A stretch of DNA of 64,000 nt from Anaerolineae bacterium (lineage in GTDB: Bacteria > Chloroflexota > Anaerolineae > Aggregatilineales > UBA2796): assembly GCA_020851855.1 (NCBI GenBank), contig JADZBY010000435.1:1-64000 (forward strand), given 5' to 3'. A model generated the notes under the pieces. The model was not told the origin of the DNA. It saw only the letters and a program-made list of their open reading frames with translations, and did not search any database. Each line of letters starts with the position of its first letter. The first letter of the stretch is position 1. Positions 7,131-15,674 of the stretch are shown one piece after another. A program made the position numbers and the translations under genes.

Positions 7131-7454
7131 ATGAATCACCGGCAAAGTGTGCAGGCCATTGCCCGGCGGTTGCCCCACCTTGAGCGTTACGACGTGGCCG
7201 AAGTTCTGGAAGTCGCCGCCGAAGTCTGGGCAAAGGAACTGGCCCGACCCGGCGGCGTGGTGAAGATCGGCAACCTGGGCAAGCTGCATGTGGAAGTGCA
7301 GCACATGCGCGCCGGGGGCGCGATCCGTCAGCGACTCGACGATAAGTGTGGGACGACTGCTCCGCCCACGCTGCGCCGCCTGTACTTCCGTTTTCGTCCG
7401 GCCCTCTGGCTGAGGGCGAGTGTGGAACATGCCCTTGAAGCGCAAGAAGAGTGA
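7131..7454 (+). CDS. HU/IHF-like DNA-binding protein
   Basis: 107 residues from the ATG at 7131, preceded by AAGAGGA. An N-terminal helical part (SVQAIARRLPHLERYDVAEV) leads into VVKIGNLGKLHVEVQHMRAG and finally LYFRFRPALWLRASV, which follow the HU pattern: helices, then beta strands around a flexible arm, then the F-pgk-L-style C-terminal helix. HU/IHF-type proteins bend DNA and assist initiation complexes at origins and relaxosomes. It sits between the hairpin block and the relaxase genes, so an accessory role at oriT or oriV fits. The Pro residues and order typical of canonical HU arms are not fully kept, so it is a divergent member. Confidence 0.6.
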   Translation: MNHRQSVQAIARRLPHLERYDVAEVLEVAAEVWAKELARPGGVVKIGNLGKLHVEVQHMRAGGAIRQRLDDKCGTTAPPTLRRLYFRFRPALWLRASVEHALEAQEE

Positions 7455-7743
7455 GCTGTACACGGAGCGCCAGACCGTCAGCCTGACCCCGGAGCAGATG
7501 CGCCGCTTAAGAGAGCTGCGCTCCGTGCGGGCGCGCAAGGATGGCAGCCTGGTACACACCACCGACCTGATCCGCGACGCGGTCAACTACTACCTGGCTG
7601 CCCAGGAAGACCTGCCCGGCTCGCGGCGCGCCATCGCCAAGGGCATCGAGGCGAAGGTTGACGCGCTCGACGGCAAAGTGGATGCCGTCGCGCAGATGCT
7701 GGCAGTCTTCATCGAGCGTGTCACACGGCGGCGGGAGCAGTAA
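7429..7743 (+). CDS. Ribbon-helix-helix relaxosome accessory protein with coiled-coil tail
   Basis: About 104 residues from the ATG at 7429, overlapping the HU-like gene end by 26 bp; a GTG at 7420 would add three residues. The N-terminal half (RQTVSLTPEQMRRLRELR, then TTDLIRDAVNYYLA) matches a ribbon-helix-helix DNA-binding domain. The C-terminal 45 residues are heptad-like (IEAKVDALDGKVDAVAQML) and probably form a coiled coil for oligomerisation. It ends 3 bp before the relaxase ATG. MobC- or TraY-like RHH proteins that load relaxases at oriT have this size and position. Direct evidence is fold pattern plus neighbourhood. Confidence 0.65.
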   Translation: MPLKRKKSELYTERQTVSLTPEQMRRLRELRSVRARKDGSLVHTTDLIRDAVNYYLAAQEDLPGSRRAIAKGIEAKVDALDGKVDAVAQMLAVFIERVTRRREQ

Positions 7744-7746
7744 GCC

Positions 7747-8781
7747 ATGGATCGTAAACAGATGTGCGTGGCCAACGTGCGCTACAAACGCCCAACCGCC
7801 GACGAAGCGAAGCGCATGAAGAACCTGCTCGGCTACCTGACCTACCGCGACAGCCGCGACCAGGGCGCAAAGATGGTGGTCGGGCAGGATCGCTGGGTCG
7901 ATCGCGGCCTGGGCAAGTCCGTCGCGGACATCGCGCACCGCTGTGACGATCTGCGAAGCAAGCATGTGCTGGCTTTTTCGCTGGTCATCAATCCCAACCC
8001 GCAGCTCACGGCCATGATCGCGGCCCACCGGCGCGAGCAGTTCGTGCGCGAATTGACCGAGAAGACGGTCGCCGATTTCTTCGAGGCGCGCGGGCTGGAT
8101 ACCGGCTGCGAGATGAGCTACGTGCTGCACCACCGCCTCAGCGACGACCCGCAAGCCCCCGGCCTGACCGACCCGCACACGCATGTCGTACTGCCCGGCA
8201 CCGTCTTCAGCGAAGAGCACGGCGAGCGCGTGCCGCTCTACTTCTCGCAGAATAAGAAGGTCGACCACATCGCCATGCTGCACGCCGCCACGGAAAAGAA
8301 CATGGCGCACCTGCTGGAGCGCTACATCGGGCCGGACTGGGAGCAGCGTTTCGACCACCTGGAAGCCGTGCGCGAGCAGCAGCGCCGGATTGTCGAGCAA
8401 CCGCCACACGGAAAGATGCCCCACGAGAAAGATGCAGAGACCGAATGGAACGTGTGGTGCGGCGTGCGTCGGACCGACGAGCGCCACACGGCCCTCGGCT
8501 ACTACCGCGGCTACTCCGTCCCGACCGAAGACGACCCGGACGCGGTACGCCTCGAATTCCGCCCGCTGGTCTCCGGTCTGCGCCATGACGAGGCGGATGT
8601 GCTGGCGCGTTACTTTGCGCGCACGATGAACGGGGACGCAAGGATGCTCCATGCACTGGCGGAGCAACTGAAGGCATTGCGCGCAGGCGAACGCGCGGGG
8701 CTGGTAGCCGAGTTGCGTGAGCACGGCTGGGATAGGCCGACAACCCGGTCGCCGGAAATCTCGTTCGATATCGACTTCTGA
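7747..8781 (+). CDS. Relaxase-like mobilization protein
   Basis: 344 residues. Around residues 142-151 is DPHTHVVLPG, which resembles the metal-binding histidine motif of HUH relaxases (two His separated by one residue, followed by a hydrophobic strand). The N-terminal part has several Tyr (VRYKRP, GYLTYRDSR), of which one could be the nicking residue. The centre and C-terminus are charged and helical. Relaxases nick oriT and pilot the strand during conjugation. The neighbours support this: an RHH protein and a HU-like protein upstream, a hairpin-rich block before them, and a primase downstream. I cannot place it in a named MOB family with confidence. No coupling protein or type IV secretion genes are in the window, so it would have to be mobilised by another element. 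Confidence 0.68.
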   Translation: MDRKQMCVANVRYKRPTADEAKRMKNLLGYLTYRDSRDQGAKMVVGQDRWVDRGLGKSVADIAHRCDDLRSKHVLAFSLVINPNPQLTAMIAAHRREQFVRELTEKTVADFFEARGLDTGCEMSYVLHHRLSDDPQAPGLTDPHTHVVLPGTVFSEEHGERVPLYFSQNKKVDHIAMLHAATEKNMAHLLERYIGPDWEQRFDHLEAVREQQRRIVEQPPHGKMPHEKDAETEWNVWCGVRRTDERHTALGYYRGYSVPTEDDPDAVRLEFRPLVSGLRHDEADVLARYFARTMNGDARMLHALAEQLKALRAGERAGLVAELREHGWDRPTTRSPEISFDIDF

Positions 8782-8798
8782 GCCGAAAGCGCCTGTCG

Positions 8799-11714
8799 AT
8801 GACGGAAAGCCAGACCATCTCCGCAGTGAACAACCCCCAGCCGGATCGCAGCGCCGAGCGGCGCGCATTCTTGCGTGCGCTCTACGGGACCAGCCCGGAC
8901 GACCTGTACCTTGAGCTGCGCTGCATCCACCCTGAAACCGGCGAGGTCCAGCGGCTGTGGGGGCGACTCGGCGACAAGCGCGGTCTGGCCTCGGCGCTGC
9001 GTCAGGCGGATCGCCTCAATCGGGAGGGCTTCGGTGTCTATTTCGCCCCGTGCCTGCGCCGATCAAAACAGGGCACCGCTGACTCTGCGGCGCTGGCAAC
9101 GGCCCTGTGGATCGATATGGACAGCGACTCGGTCCAGCGCCCGCGTGACCTGGAACGGCTGCGCAGCTTCAATCCGCCGCCCTCGTTCATCGTCGACAGC
9201 GGCGGCGGATTGCACGGCTACTGGCTTCTGGACGCGCCGATACCGCTTGATGAGGACAAAAAGCGTGAGCACTTTGCCAGTTTGCTCAATGGCCTGTTCG
9301 CCGCACTCGGCGGAGATGCCCGGTATGTGAAATCCGCCGCTTCCGTGATGCGTCTGCCGGGCAGCGTGAACACCAAGCCCGGACGCGATCAAGCGCGCGT
9401 GCGCATCGTGGAGAGCCACCCCGACCGCCGTCACGCCGTCAGTGCCTTCGCGTGGCTGGAAAGTCCGCCGAGCGAACCCAGCAAAGGCCCAACTCGCACA
9501 AAATCCAGCGACTCGGAAGAACATCCCCTTCCGGCCCGCACCGAGCATTATCTCGAATCGGGCGCGCCCAACGGCAGCCGCAACGCGGAGTTGTTCGCCG
9601 CCGCATGCCAGCTTCGCGACGCCGGACTCAGCCTGACTCACGCCGAGCAGGAGTTGGTCGCGCGCTATCTGGCCGATGGAACCGGTCGCGAGAGTGCGAC
9701 AGCCCGTGAGCGTGAAGCGCGGGCGACCATCGCCAGTGCTTTTCGTCAGCCGCCTCGTGCGCCTATCCCACATAGCGCGACCGCGCAGGAGCAGGTGGCG
9801 GCGCTCGTGGAGCACGCCCATGCGCGTCCCAACTCGGCACAAATCGTCGAGGCGGTGAAGGCCTGCGCGGCACTGAATCCGGTCGAGTGGGCCGAGGAGC
9901 GCCAGCGGCTGAAGGCGCTGTGCGGCGACGGACTGAAGGTCGGCGACCTGGACCGGCTGTACCGCGACGAGCGAAAGCGTCTGGCGCGGTCCGAGGCGCA
10001 GGCCTTCCGCGAGAAGGAGCACTATGTCGAGGTGGATGGCAAGCTCGTCTACCAGCGGCAGACGGCGCGCGGCGTGATGGAGAAGGTGGTGACCGACTGG
10101 ACCGCGAAGGTGGTGGAGCGCGTCACTCGCATGGATGACGATGGGCAAGTCGAGCATGTGGCTGTCGTCGAGCTTCGCCGCGACCAAGTCCAGGCACACA
10201 TTGACGTGCCGAGTGAGCTTTTCGGTGACGATGCGGCCCTACGCCGCTTCATCGCCGGGCGCGCCGGCGAAGCGTTCACCGTGCGGGCGGGCATGGCGAA
10301 GCACCTGACGCCCGCGATACTCAGCCTGTCGGGCACGTATGCCTCCCGGGCCAGTTACCGCTTCATGGGCTGGACACAGATCGACGGTCACTGGGCCTAT
10401 ATCACGCCGAAGCTGTGCGTCACTGCCAAGAGCATCCTCAAGGAGGCGCACGAGGTCGAGCTGGAGTCGCGCCTGCGTGATTATCACCTCGCCGAGTCCG
10501 ACTGGGAAGCCAGTCTGAAGGCGTTCGCGGCGATGGCAGCCGTTTTTCCGCCAGAGCTTGCCCCTACGCTCATCGCTTTTGCCTGTCTGCCGCTCTTCCA
10601 ACGCTTCTTTCCCAGTGCCGCGCCCAAGCCCGCCCTGCATCTCGTCGGCACCACTGGCAGTGGCAAGAGCGAGATCGCCTCCCTGATGACCAGCCTGTAC
10701 GGCGATTTCTCCCGTGACACGCCGCCCGCACAGTGGGGCGATACGGTGAACACCGTCGAGGCGCTCGGCTACGCGCTGGCCGATGCGCTCTACTGGGTGG
10801 ACGACTTCAAGCACATCTATGCCGACGAACGGACGTTTACGCGCTTCCTGCAGAGCTATTCGCGTGGCATGGGGCGCGGTCGCCTCACGCGCGAGGCGAA
10901 AGTGCGGCAAGAGCGCCCGTGCCGAGGGCATCTACTGTCGACCGGCGAGACAACGCTGACCGGCGAGGCCTCGGTGCTTGCCCGCATGATTGCCCTCGAG
11001 GTGCCGCCCTGGGAACAGCGCGATCCAGTTGGCCTTGAGCTTGCCCGCGCAGTCAGACTGCGTGGTTACTTACCCGGATTCACCGCGCACCTTGCACAAT
11101 GGGTAGCTGCACAGGCCGATCAGGGCATTTTGACGAAGGACATGATGCGGCGCTTCGAGGCTAGGGTGGACGACTACCGCAAGCGCCTCGCTGCCACTGG
11201 CCTGAAGGCAAACAATACGGGACGCATCGTCGGCAACTGGGCTGTGCTGGCGACCGTGTACCAGATGCTCGGCGACCTCCTGGCGTCCCGTGGAAAGGCC
11301 GATGTGCTTCCCGCCTGGTACGACCTAGCGACCGAGACTGCGCAATCGATGCAGGAAGAGCGCGCTGGCCACACCTTCCTGAACGTACTTGGCCAGCTCG
11401 TCGCCTCAGGCCAATGCCTCATAGAATCGTCGCTGCGCCCGCAATACGAGCCATCGCCCGGCAAGACCGTGGTTGGTTACCGTGACGACGGCTTTGTGTA
11501 CCTTCTACCCGATGTTGCCCTCAAGGAAGTGAACTACATCCAGCCGCTGCGCTTTACGGGTCAGGCAGTCGGCGTGCAACTGCGCGAAGATGGGCTGCTT
11601 GTTCCAGGGACAACGAATCTAACCGTGCAACGCAGCGTGCGCGGCAGCGTGATTAGTCTCTGGCGATTGAGAGCAGAAGCACTAGTCGGTGAAGCAGAGG
11701 CATCTGAGGACTGA
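8799..11714 (+). CDS. PrimPol-helicase replication protein
   Basis: 971 residues. The N-terminal 230 residues form an archaeo-eukaryotic-type primase (PrimPol/RepB-like): metal-binding WIDMDSD near residue 104, GGGLHGYW near 135 and RLPGSVNTK near 185. A long helical linker follows. The C-terminal half is a DUF927-like ATPase: P-loop GTTGSGKS near 617, Walker B YWVDDFKH near 665 and a LLSTGET sensor segment after it. Such fusions prime and unwind at the origin of plasmids and integrative elements. It ends the relaxase operon and is followed by a strong terminator and then phased TGTGAA iterons that may be its origin. Codon use is strongly G+C-rich, unlike the glycan genes downstream. Confidence 0.85.
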   Translation: MTESQTISAVNNPQPDRSAERRAFLRALYGTSPDDLYLELRCIHPETGEVQRLWGRLGDKRGLASALRQADRLNREGFGVYFAPCLRRSKQGTADSAALATALWIDMDSDSVQRPRDLERLRSFNPPPSFIVDSGGGLHGYWLLDAPIPLDEDKKREHFASLLNGLFAALGGDARYVKSAASVMRLPGSVNTKPGRDQARVRIVESHPDRRHAVSAFAWLESPPSEPSKGPTRTKSSDSEEHPLPARTEHYLESGAPNGSRNAELFAAACQLRDAGLSLTHAEQELVARYLADGTGRESATAREREARATIASAFRQPPRAPIPHSATAQEQVAALVEHAHARPNSAQIVEAVKACAALNPVEWAEERQRLKALCGDGLKVGDLDRLYRDERKRLARSEAQAFREKEHYVEVDGKLVYQRQTARGVMEKVVTDWTAKVVERVTRMDDDGQVEHVAVVELRRDQVQAHIDVPSELFGDDAALRRFIAGRAGEAFTVRAGMAKHLTPAILSLSGTYASRASYRFMGWTQIDGHWAYITPKLCVTAKSILKEAHEVELESRLRDYHLAESDWEASLKAFAAMAAVFPPELAPTLIAFACLPLFQRFFPSAAPKPALHLVGTTGSGKSEIASLMTSLYGDFSRDTPPAQWGDTVNTVEALGYALADALYWVDDFKHIYADERTFTRFLQSYSRGMGRGRLTREAKVRQERPCRGHLLSTGETTLTGEASVLARMIALEVPPWEQRDPVGLELARAVRLRGYLPGFTAHLAQWVAAQADQGILTKDMMRRFEARVDDYRKRLAATGLKANNTGRIVGNWAVLATVYQMLGDLLASRGKADVLPAWYDLATETAQSMQEERAGHTFLNVLGQLVASGQCLIESSLRPQYEPSPGKTVVGYRDDGFVYLLPDVALKEVNYIQPLRFTGQAVGVQLREDGLLVPGTTNLTVQRSVRGSVISLWRLRAEALVGEAEASED

Positions 11715-11741
11715 CACCTTTAGCCGCATTTCGACTGAGGA

Positions 11742-11767
11742 AGAGCCTGTCTGAGCAGGCTCTTTTT
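11742..11767 (+). terminator. Rho-independent terminator after the PrimPol gene
   Basis: Stem AGAGCCTG (11742-11749) and CAGGCTCT (11756-11763), loop TCTGAG, followed by a T-run. It ends the replication/mobilization operon. Confidence 0.9.
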
Positions 11768-11787
11768 GTTTGCTGAAGACGACGTAT

Positions 11788-11978
11788 TTCACAACCTTCA
11801 CAGGGTTCACAGGCTGAAAACATCATCTTCTGTATAAACTGCGAAAAATCTTGTGGATGTCAAAATGCGATCAAAGTGCTCACGTCTGGGGTTGTGAAGG
11901 TTGTGAATGCTGTGAAGCGCGCGCTTTTGTGTGTCAAAGATGTCGAATGAGGGTTGTGAAGGTTGTGAAACCTGTGAA
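11788..11978. repeat. Three triplets of 9-bp-phased TGTGAA iterons (candidate replication origin)
   Basis: The hexamer TGTGAA occurs in three groups of three, each group with exact 9-bp spacing. Group one is in inverse orientation (TTCACA at 11788, 11797, 11806). Group two is direct (11893, 11902, 11911) and group three is direct (11955, 11964, 11973). The units are TTGTGAAGG-like. Groups two and three start 62 bp apart. Direct iterons with fixed spacing next to a replication-protein gene are the classic form of a plasmid origin or of its autoregulatory site. The region also contains the AT-richer stretch 11814-11880. Function is inferred; the periodicity is directly visible. Confidence 0.7.
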
Positions 11979-12176
11979 GGTGAACAATCCAGCCGGACTG
12001 CGTTCGGTAAGCGCCGCATTCGTTAAAGCGTTGTATTTGCGCCGCGTTTTGCCGCGTGGTATGGTAGGCGTCGTCCGAGGCAAGACTCCTTTCAATAGTG
12101 CTATTCTCCACATCCACCGCCACCAAACGTCATGCCCCAGAGTGTGTCGTAATGGCGGAGCACACTCGGAAACCAC

Positions 12177-12350
12177 GTGCAAACGACTGAGATCAACGCT
12201 TTTGACGGCAACGATAAGGCCACACTATCGCCACTTCAGTCAGCACCGGCGGTTAGGACAGGCATTCTGTTGTCCATCAGAGAGTCCCAGACTGTGGCAG
12301 TTAGCCAGATGGGTGAGTTGGTGAACCCAGTGACGATCTATGCCTTCTAG
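12177..12350 (+). CDS. Doubtful 57-residue ORF ahead of the glycan operon
   Basis: An open frame from a GTG at 12177 to a TAG at 12348-12350, overlapping the flippase start by 11 bp. The predicted peptide is hydrophilic then Val-rich, begins VQTTEINAFDGNDKA and has no motif I know. No ribosome site is visible. It could be a small leader peptide of the operon or noise. The rest of 11985-12339 shows no other gene. Confidence 0.22.
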   Translation: MQTTEINAFDGNDKATLSPLQSAPAVRTGILLSIRESQTVAVSQMGELVNPVTIYAF

Positions 12351-13887
12351 GTCGCGAACCTACAACTACGTTGCAGGCATTATCACTGGCTATGCTTCGT
12401 CAATAGCCACTATCGTAGTAGGTCTATGGCTCACTCCCTTTACGTTCCGTTATTTGGACCGTGAGGCCTACGGAATTGCCTCGCTCGGAAGTAGCGTGAT
12501 TGTCTGGCTCAGTCTCTTCGATATAGGCATTACGGCTGGGTTGAACGTACACTTGGCGCAGAGCTCGTCGAACATGAATATGGATGAGATTAACCGTCTC
12601 ACGAGTTCCACTTTCTTTGCACAGCTTGTCATCGCACTTCTGGCGCTTATAGTTGGCATCGCGATTGCATTCGGTTTTCCAGCGTTCTTTGAAGTTAGTC
12701 CCAATTTGCAGCATGACTCTGTCGTGATGGTCTGTCTACTAGCCGTTGGGATGGCTATCAACCTCAGTACAAGGACATTCTCCGCACTGCTTGTTGCTAT
12801 GCAGCAGATGCACGTTGACAACCTGTTGAGCCTAGCACTGATTTTCATCCGCACAATACTTACTGTAGCAATGCTAACCGCTGGATGGGGAATTCTGTCA
12901 ATCACCCTCGCAAACCTCGTCGCCACAGTGATTACAAGTTCACTGGCGGTGCTTCGCGCGTTTCGCGCAGTACCTGGACTGAAGATTCTCGCGCGTCTTG
13001 TGTCCCTAGAAGACTTCAAGAAGGTAGCCCGGGTGGGAGTATGGTTCGCTCTAGGTGGGCTTGCTGGAATTGTGATCCTCAACGTAGATCAGATTGTGAT
13101 TGCCAAGATTGTTTCCTTAGAGGCCGTGACTACTTTCGCAATTACCGGTCGGTTGTACAACTTGTCCCAAGGGTTCCTCAATCGCATAACTGAGACGGCG
13201 CGGCCTGCCTTGGGTCAGATGATGGGACAGGGTAACATGGACACGGCTGTTCGCACGTACCGGCAGCTGTTCGCGCTCTCAACGGGTCTTTCCGTTGCAG
13301 TTGCATTTGCGATATGGGCGGGCAACCGAGCCTTTGTTACAGCTTGGGTAGGCGAAGCCAACTACGGTGGAGGGACACTGGACCTAGCGTTTGCACTGAA
13401 TCTACTGGCAAACACGTGGATACTTCCCAATCGAGCGGCGCTGTCAGCAGGACTTGTTGTGCGTCAACAGACTTTGAGTCGTCTGCTGGAAGCAACTATC
13501 AACTTAGGTCTCTCTATTCTCCTTACGATGAGATTCGGTATTGTTGGCGCAGCTATCTCCACAGCATTCGCTGCCTTTGTTACTTCGTTCTTCTACCTTC
13601 CGCTTCTGACAGCGCGTATGTTTCAACGTTCCTTCAAGGAATTCCTACTTCGAGACTCTGTGCCTCCGTTGTTGGCAGCACTATGCATATTTCCCGTTGC
13701 CGCACTGGCTAGGATCGGCGCAACTGCCGTGGGGGGAGTTGTTGGCTCTGCAGCCGCAGCTTTATTGACGATTGTAGCTGGGATCGCAATCGTGTGGGGC
13801 TTGGTCCTTGGGAACGATCTCCGGAGACGGTTTCGTAGTGCTATTCTGCAGACAGTCAGATCCTCAAATGTCGGTCCTGGACGATGA
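12340..13887 (+). CDS. Wzx-like polysaccharide flippase
   Basis: 515 residues with about twelve to fourteen hydrophobic segments spread over the whole length, starting with IITGYASSIATIVVGLWL just after the N-terminus. The pattern, with polar loops of 10-30 residues and an early PFTFRYLDREAYGIASL loop, fits the MOP-superfamily polysaccharide transporters (Wzx/RfbX). These move lipid-linked oligosaccharide repeats across the inner membrane. It is the first gene of a run of co-directional glycan genes ending at 32269, and a polymerase/ligase candidate lies at 25149, so a Wzx/Wzy-type pathway is plausible. The ATG at 12340 has only a weak ribosome site. Confidence 0.88.
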   Translation: MPSRSRTYNYVAGIITGYASSIATIVVGLWLTPFTFRYLDREAYGIASLGSSVIVWLSLFDIGITAGLNVHLAQSSSNMNMDEINRLTSSTFFAQLVIALLALIVGIAIAFGFPAFFEVSPNLQHDSVVMVCLLAVGMAINLSTRTFSALLVAMQQMHVDNLLSLALIFIRTILTVAMLTAGWGILSITLANLVATVITSSLAVLRAFRAVPGLKILARLVSLEDFKKVARVGVWFALGGLAGIVILNVDQIVIAKIVSLEAVTTFAITGRLYNLSQGFLNRITETARPALGQMMGQGNMDTAVRTYRQLFALSTGLSVAVAFAIWAGNRAFVTAWVGEANYGGGTLDLAFALNLLANTWILPNRAALSAGLVVRQQTLSRLLEATINLGLSILLTMRFGIVGAAISTAFAAFVTSFFYLPLLTARMFQRSFKEFLLRDSVPPLLAALCIFPVAALARIGATAVGGVVGSAAAALLTIVAGIAIVWGLVLGNDLRRRFRSAILQTVRSSNVGPGR

Positions 13888-13924
13888 CGTTCGCAGACCT
13901 GCATAATGCAACCCTGGGTGGTTC

Positions 13925-14938
13925 TTGAATATGCGCTCGACGGAAGGCAAGAGGCTTGGCAAGGGCACGTGGCTTGACGCACCTGTGCACCGCTCCTGCC
14001 CACTCTGTGGTGGCATGAAGCACCAACCACTATCCGGTACAATGCAGCATCGCTTGGACTTGGCGACGGTAATCTGCCAGGAATGTAGCTTGGTCTTCAC
14101 GAACCCGATGCCAACCGAGGAAGTGTATAGCCGCTTTTACACCGATGCTTACTCACACTATTATGGGCACATCACCTCTTGGCCTACTCGAGCGATGGAG
14201 CCTCAGCATGTGCGCCAGTGGCTGGATGCACTCGAAACGATACGTCCTTTGAATGACCTTCGTCTGCTGGAGGTAGGTCCCGGAAGAGGGCAATTTCTCT
14301 ACTGGGCAAGGCAGCGAGGTGCGCAGGTGGTTGGAATAGAACCCTCCAGGGATTTCGCGAATGCTCTGGCTAAGGAGGGGCTACCGTGCTTCAATGACTC
14401 GCTCGAGCACATTGGTTCAGACAGACTTGGGAGATTTGATGTCATCGCCATGTTCCATGTCTTTGAGCATTTCTATGATCCCCAAATTGCGTTGGCGCGA
14501 ATTCGGAGTTTGCTATCAGCACGTGGTCTATTGATAATCGAAGTTCCGAACATCCTAAAACCCTACCGTTCGCTCGATCACTATTTTCTGCGCTACGTAC
14601 ACCCCACCAATTTTTCACGGCAAACGCTTTGCGGTATGCTTGCAAAATAGGGGTTTCGTATCCTGGAACTGAATGAGGGTGTAGAGGATTGGCGACGACC
14701 TCAGAATTTGTTGGTGCTCGCCGCTAGAGACGCGGAACCGCAGAAAGAACTCAGAGAACTGGCTCAGTCTTCGGATGACGTGCTTGCGGTATTGACACAC
14801 TATAGAACAAGGTGGATGTTGCTGCAAAGACAGCAGTTTCACTTGTGGCTCTTGAAAACACGGGTGAGGCGGCGTCTGAATCGCTTTTTGCGTTCCCTCA
14901 AGCAGATGCTCAAAAGGAGCGTAGTCACTAATGGCTAG
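13925..14938 (+). pseudogene. Class I SAM methyltransferase interrupted by an in-frame TAG
   Basis: The first part (241 residues) has an N-terminal zinc-ribbon-like pair (CPLCGG and CQEC, then LVFTNPMP) and a SAM-binding motif LLEVGPGRGQFL, typical of Methyltransf_23-type sugar or lipid methyltransferases. At 14648-14650 a TAG follows LCGMLAK. The same frame then stays open for 96 more codons (GFRILELNEGVEDWRRPQ onward) to a stop that overlaps the next gene. The joined product, about 337 residues, has the usual family length, so the TAG looks like a single nonsense change. The lost part holds the last strand of the fold, so activity without readthrough is doubtful. A sequencing error is possible. 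Confidence 0.78.
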
Positions 14939-15674
14939 CATCGCTATCATTCCCGCTCGCCTTGGTTCAACTCGACTCCCGCGCAAGGTCCTGGCTGACA
15001 TTCACGGTCATCCCCTCATTTGGCACGTGTGGTCTCGGGCGAAGCAGGCACGGCGATTCAATGAGGTCTACGTCGCCACCGATGCCGACGAGGTGCGCAC
15101 TGCCGTTGAGAGCTGGGGTGGCAAGGTGCTAATGACCAGCATGGAATGCCGCTCCGGCACGGAACGCCTCGCGGAATGCCTGGATAGGGTGAGCGCAGAC
15201 CTGATTGTCAATGTCCAGGGAGATGAACCTCTGATCGACCACAAGATGCTCGATGCGCTTGTGACGAAGTGGGAAGCGCAACCGTCGGACCTGATCACGC
15301 CTGTGTTTCGAATAACGTCTCAGGAAGAGCTCACCGCATCGACGGTGGTCAAAGTAGCTCGTGCGCGAAGTGGCGAAGCGCTCTATTTCTCACGAAGTAC
15401 GATCCCATTCATGCGCGATTGGCCTCAATCGGAATGGCTAGGAAAGGCGGAATTCTGGGGACATATCGGCGTCTACGGATATCGACGGGATGTGCTAGCT
15501 GCCTATCCGAATCTGCCAGTCAGCCCGCTGGAAACGAGTGAACAGCTTGAGCAACTGCGCTTCCTTGATGCAGGATATCGGTTCCAAACACTGGAAACGG
15601 ACTATCGATCGATAGCCGTGGATATCGATTCCGATCTCGACCGAGTACGCATCCTCATCAGCCCACAGGCATGA
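14931..15674 (+). CDS. kdsB: 3-deoxy-manno-octulosonate cytidylyltransferase (CMP-Kdo synthetase)
   Basis: 247 residues, the normal size. The nucleotide-binding signature PARLGSTRLPRKVL is at residues 8-21, NVQGDEPLID at about 90-99 carries the metal-binding acidic residue, and VDIDSDLDRVR closes the C-terminus. The enzyme activates Kdo with CTP to give CMP-Kdo for transfer to a glycan acceptor, in the cytoplasm. It overlaps the end of the broken methyltransferase by 8 bp and the next gene (kdsD) by 4 bp (ATGA), and the remaining Kdo genes follow in one run. All key residues expected from memory appear present. Confidence 0.93.
   Translation: MASIAIIPARLGSTRLPRKVLADIHGHPLIWHVWSRAKQARRFNEVYVATDADEVRTAVESWGGKVLMTSMECRSGTERLAECLDRVSADLIVNVQGDEPLIDHKMLDALVTKWEAQPSDLITPVFRITSQEELTASTVVKVARARSGEALYFSRSTIPFMRDWPQSEWLGKAEFWGHIGVYGYRRDVLAAYPNLPVSPLETSEQLEQLRFLDAGYRFQTLETDYRSIAVDIDSDLDRVRILISPQA

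Noticed and set aside
6790..7134. A 114-codon frame overlapping both neighbours by a few bases, like a coupled gene.
   Set aside because: It is rich in Cys, Trp, Arg and His without pattern and covers seven perfect dyads, so the DNA is better explained as a structured site. It is kept only as a test for the oriT idea.
7507..8868. Long minus-strand frame opposite the relaxase gene (and a similar one at 9063-10199 opposite the PrimPol gene).
   Set aside because: G+C-rich coding DNA opens the antisense frame. The plus-strand products have clear domains, while the antisense ones have none and no ribosome sites.
11788..11978. Possible small CRISPR array.
   Set aside because: The repeats are 6-9 bp with a 9-bp period and no unique spacers of CRISPR length, and one group is inverted. 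Iterons fit better.
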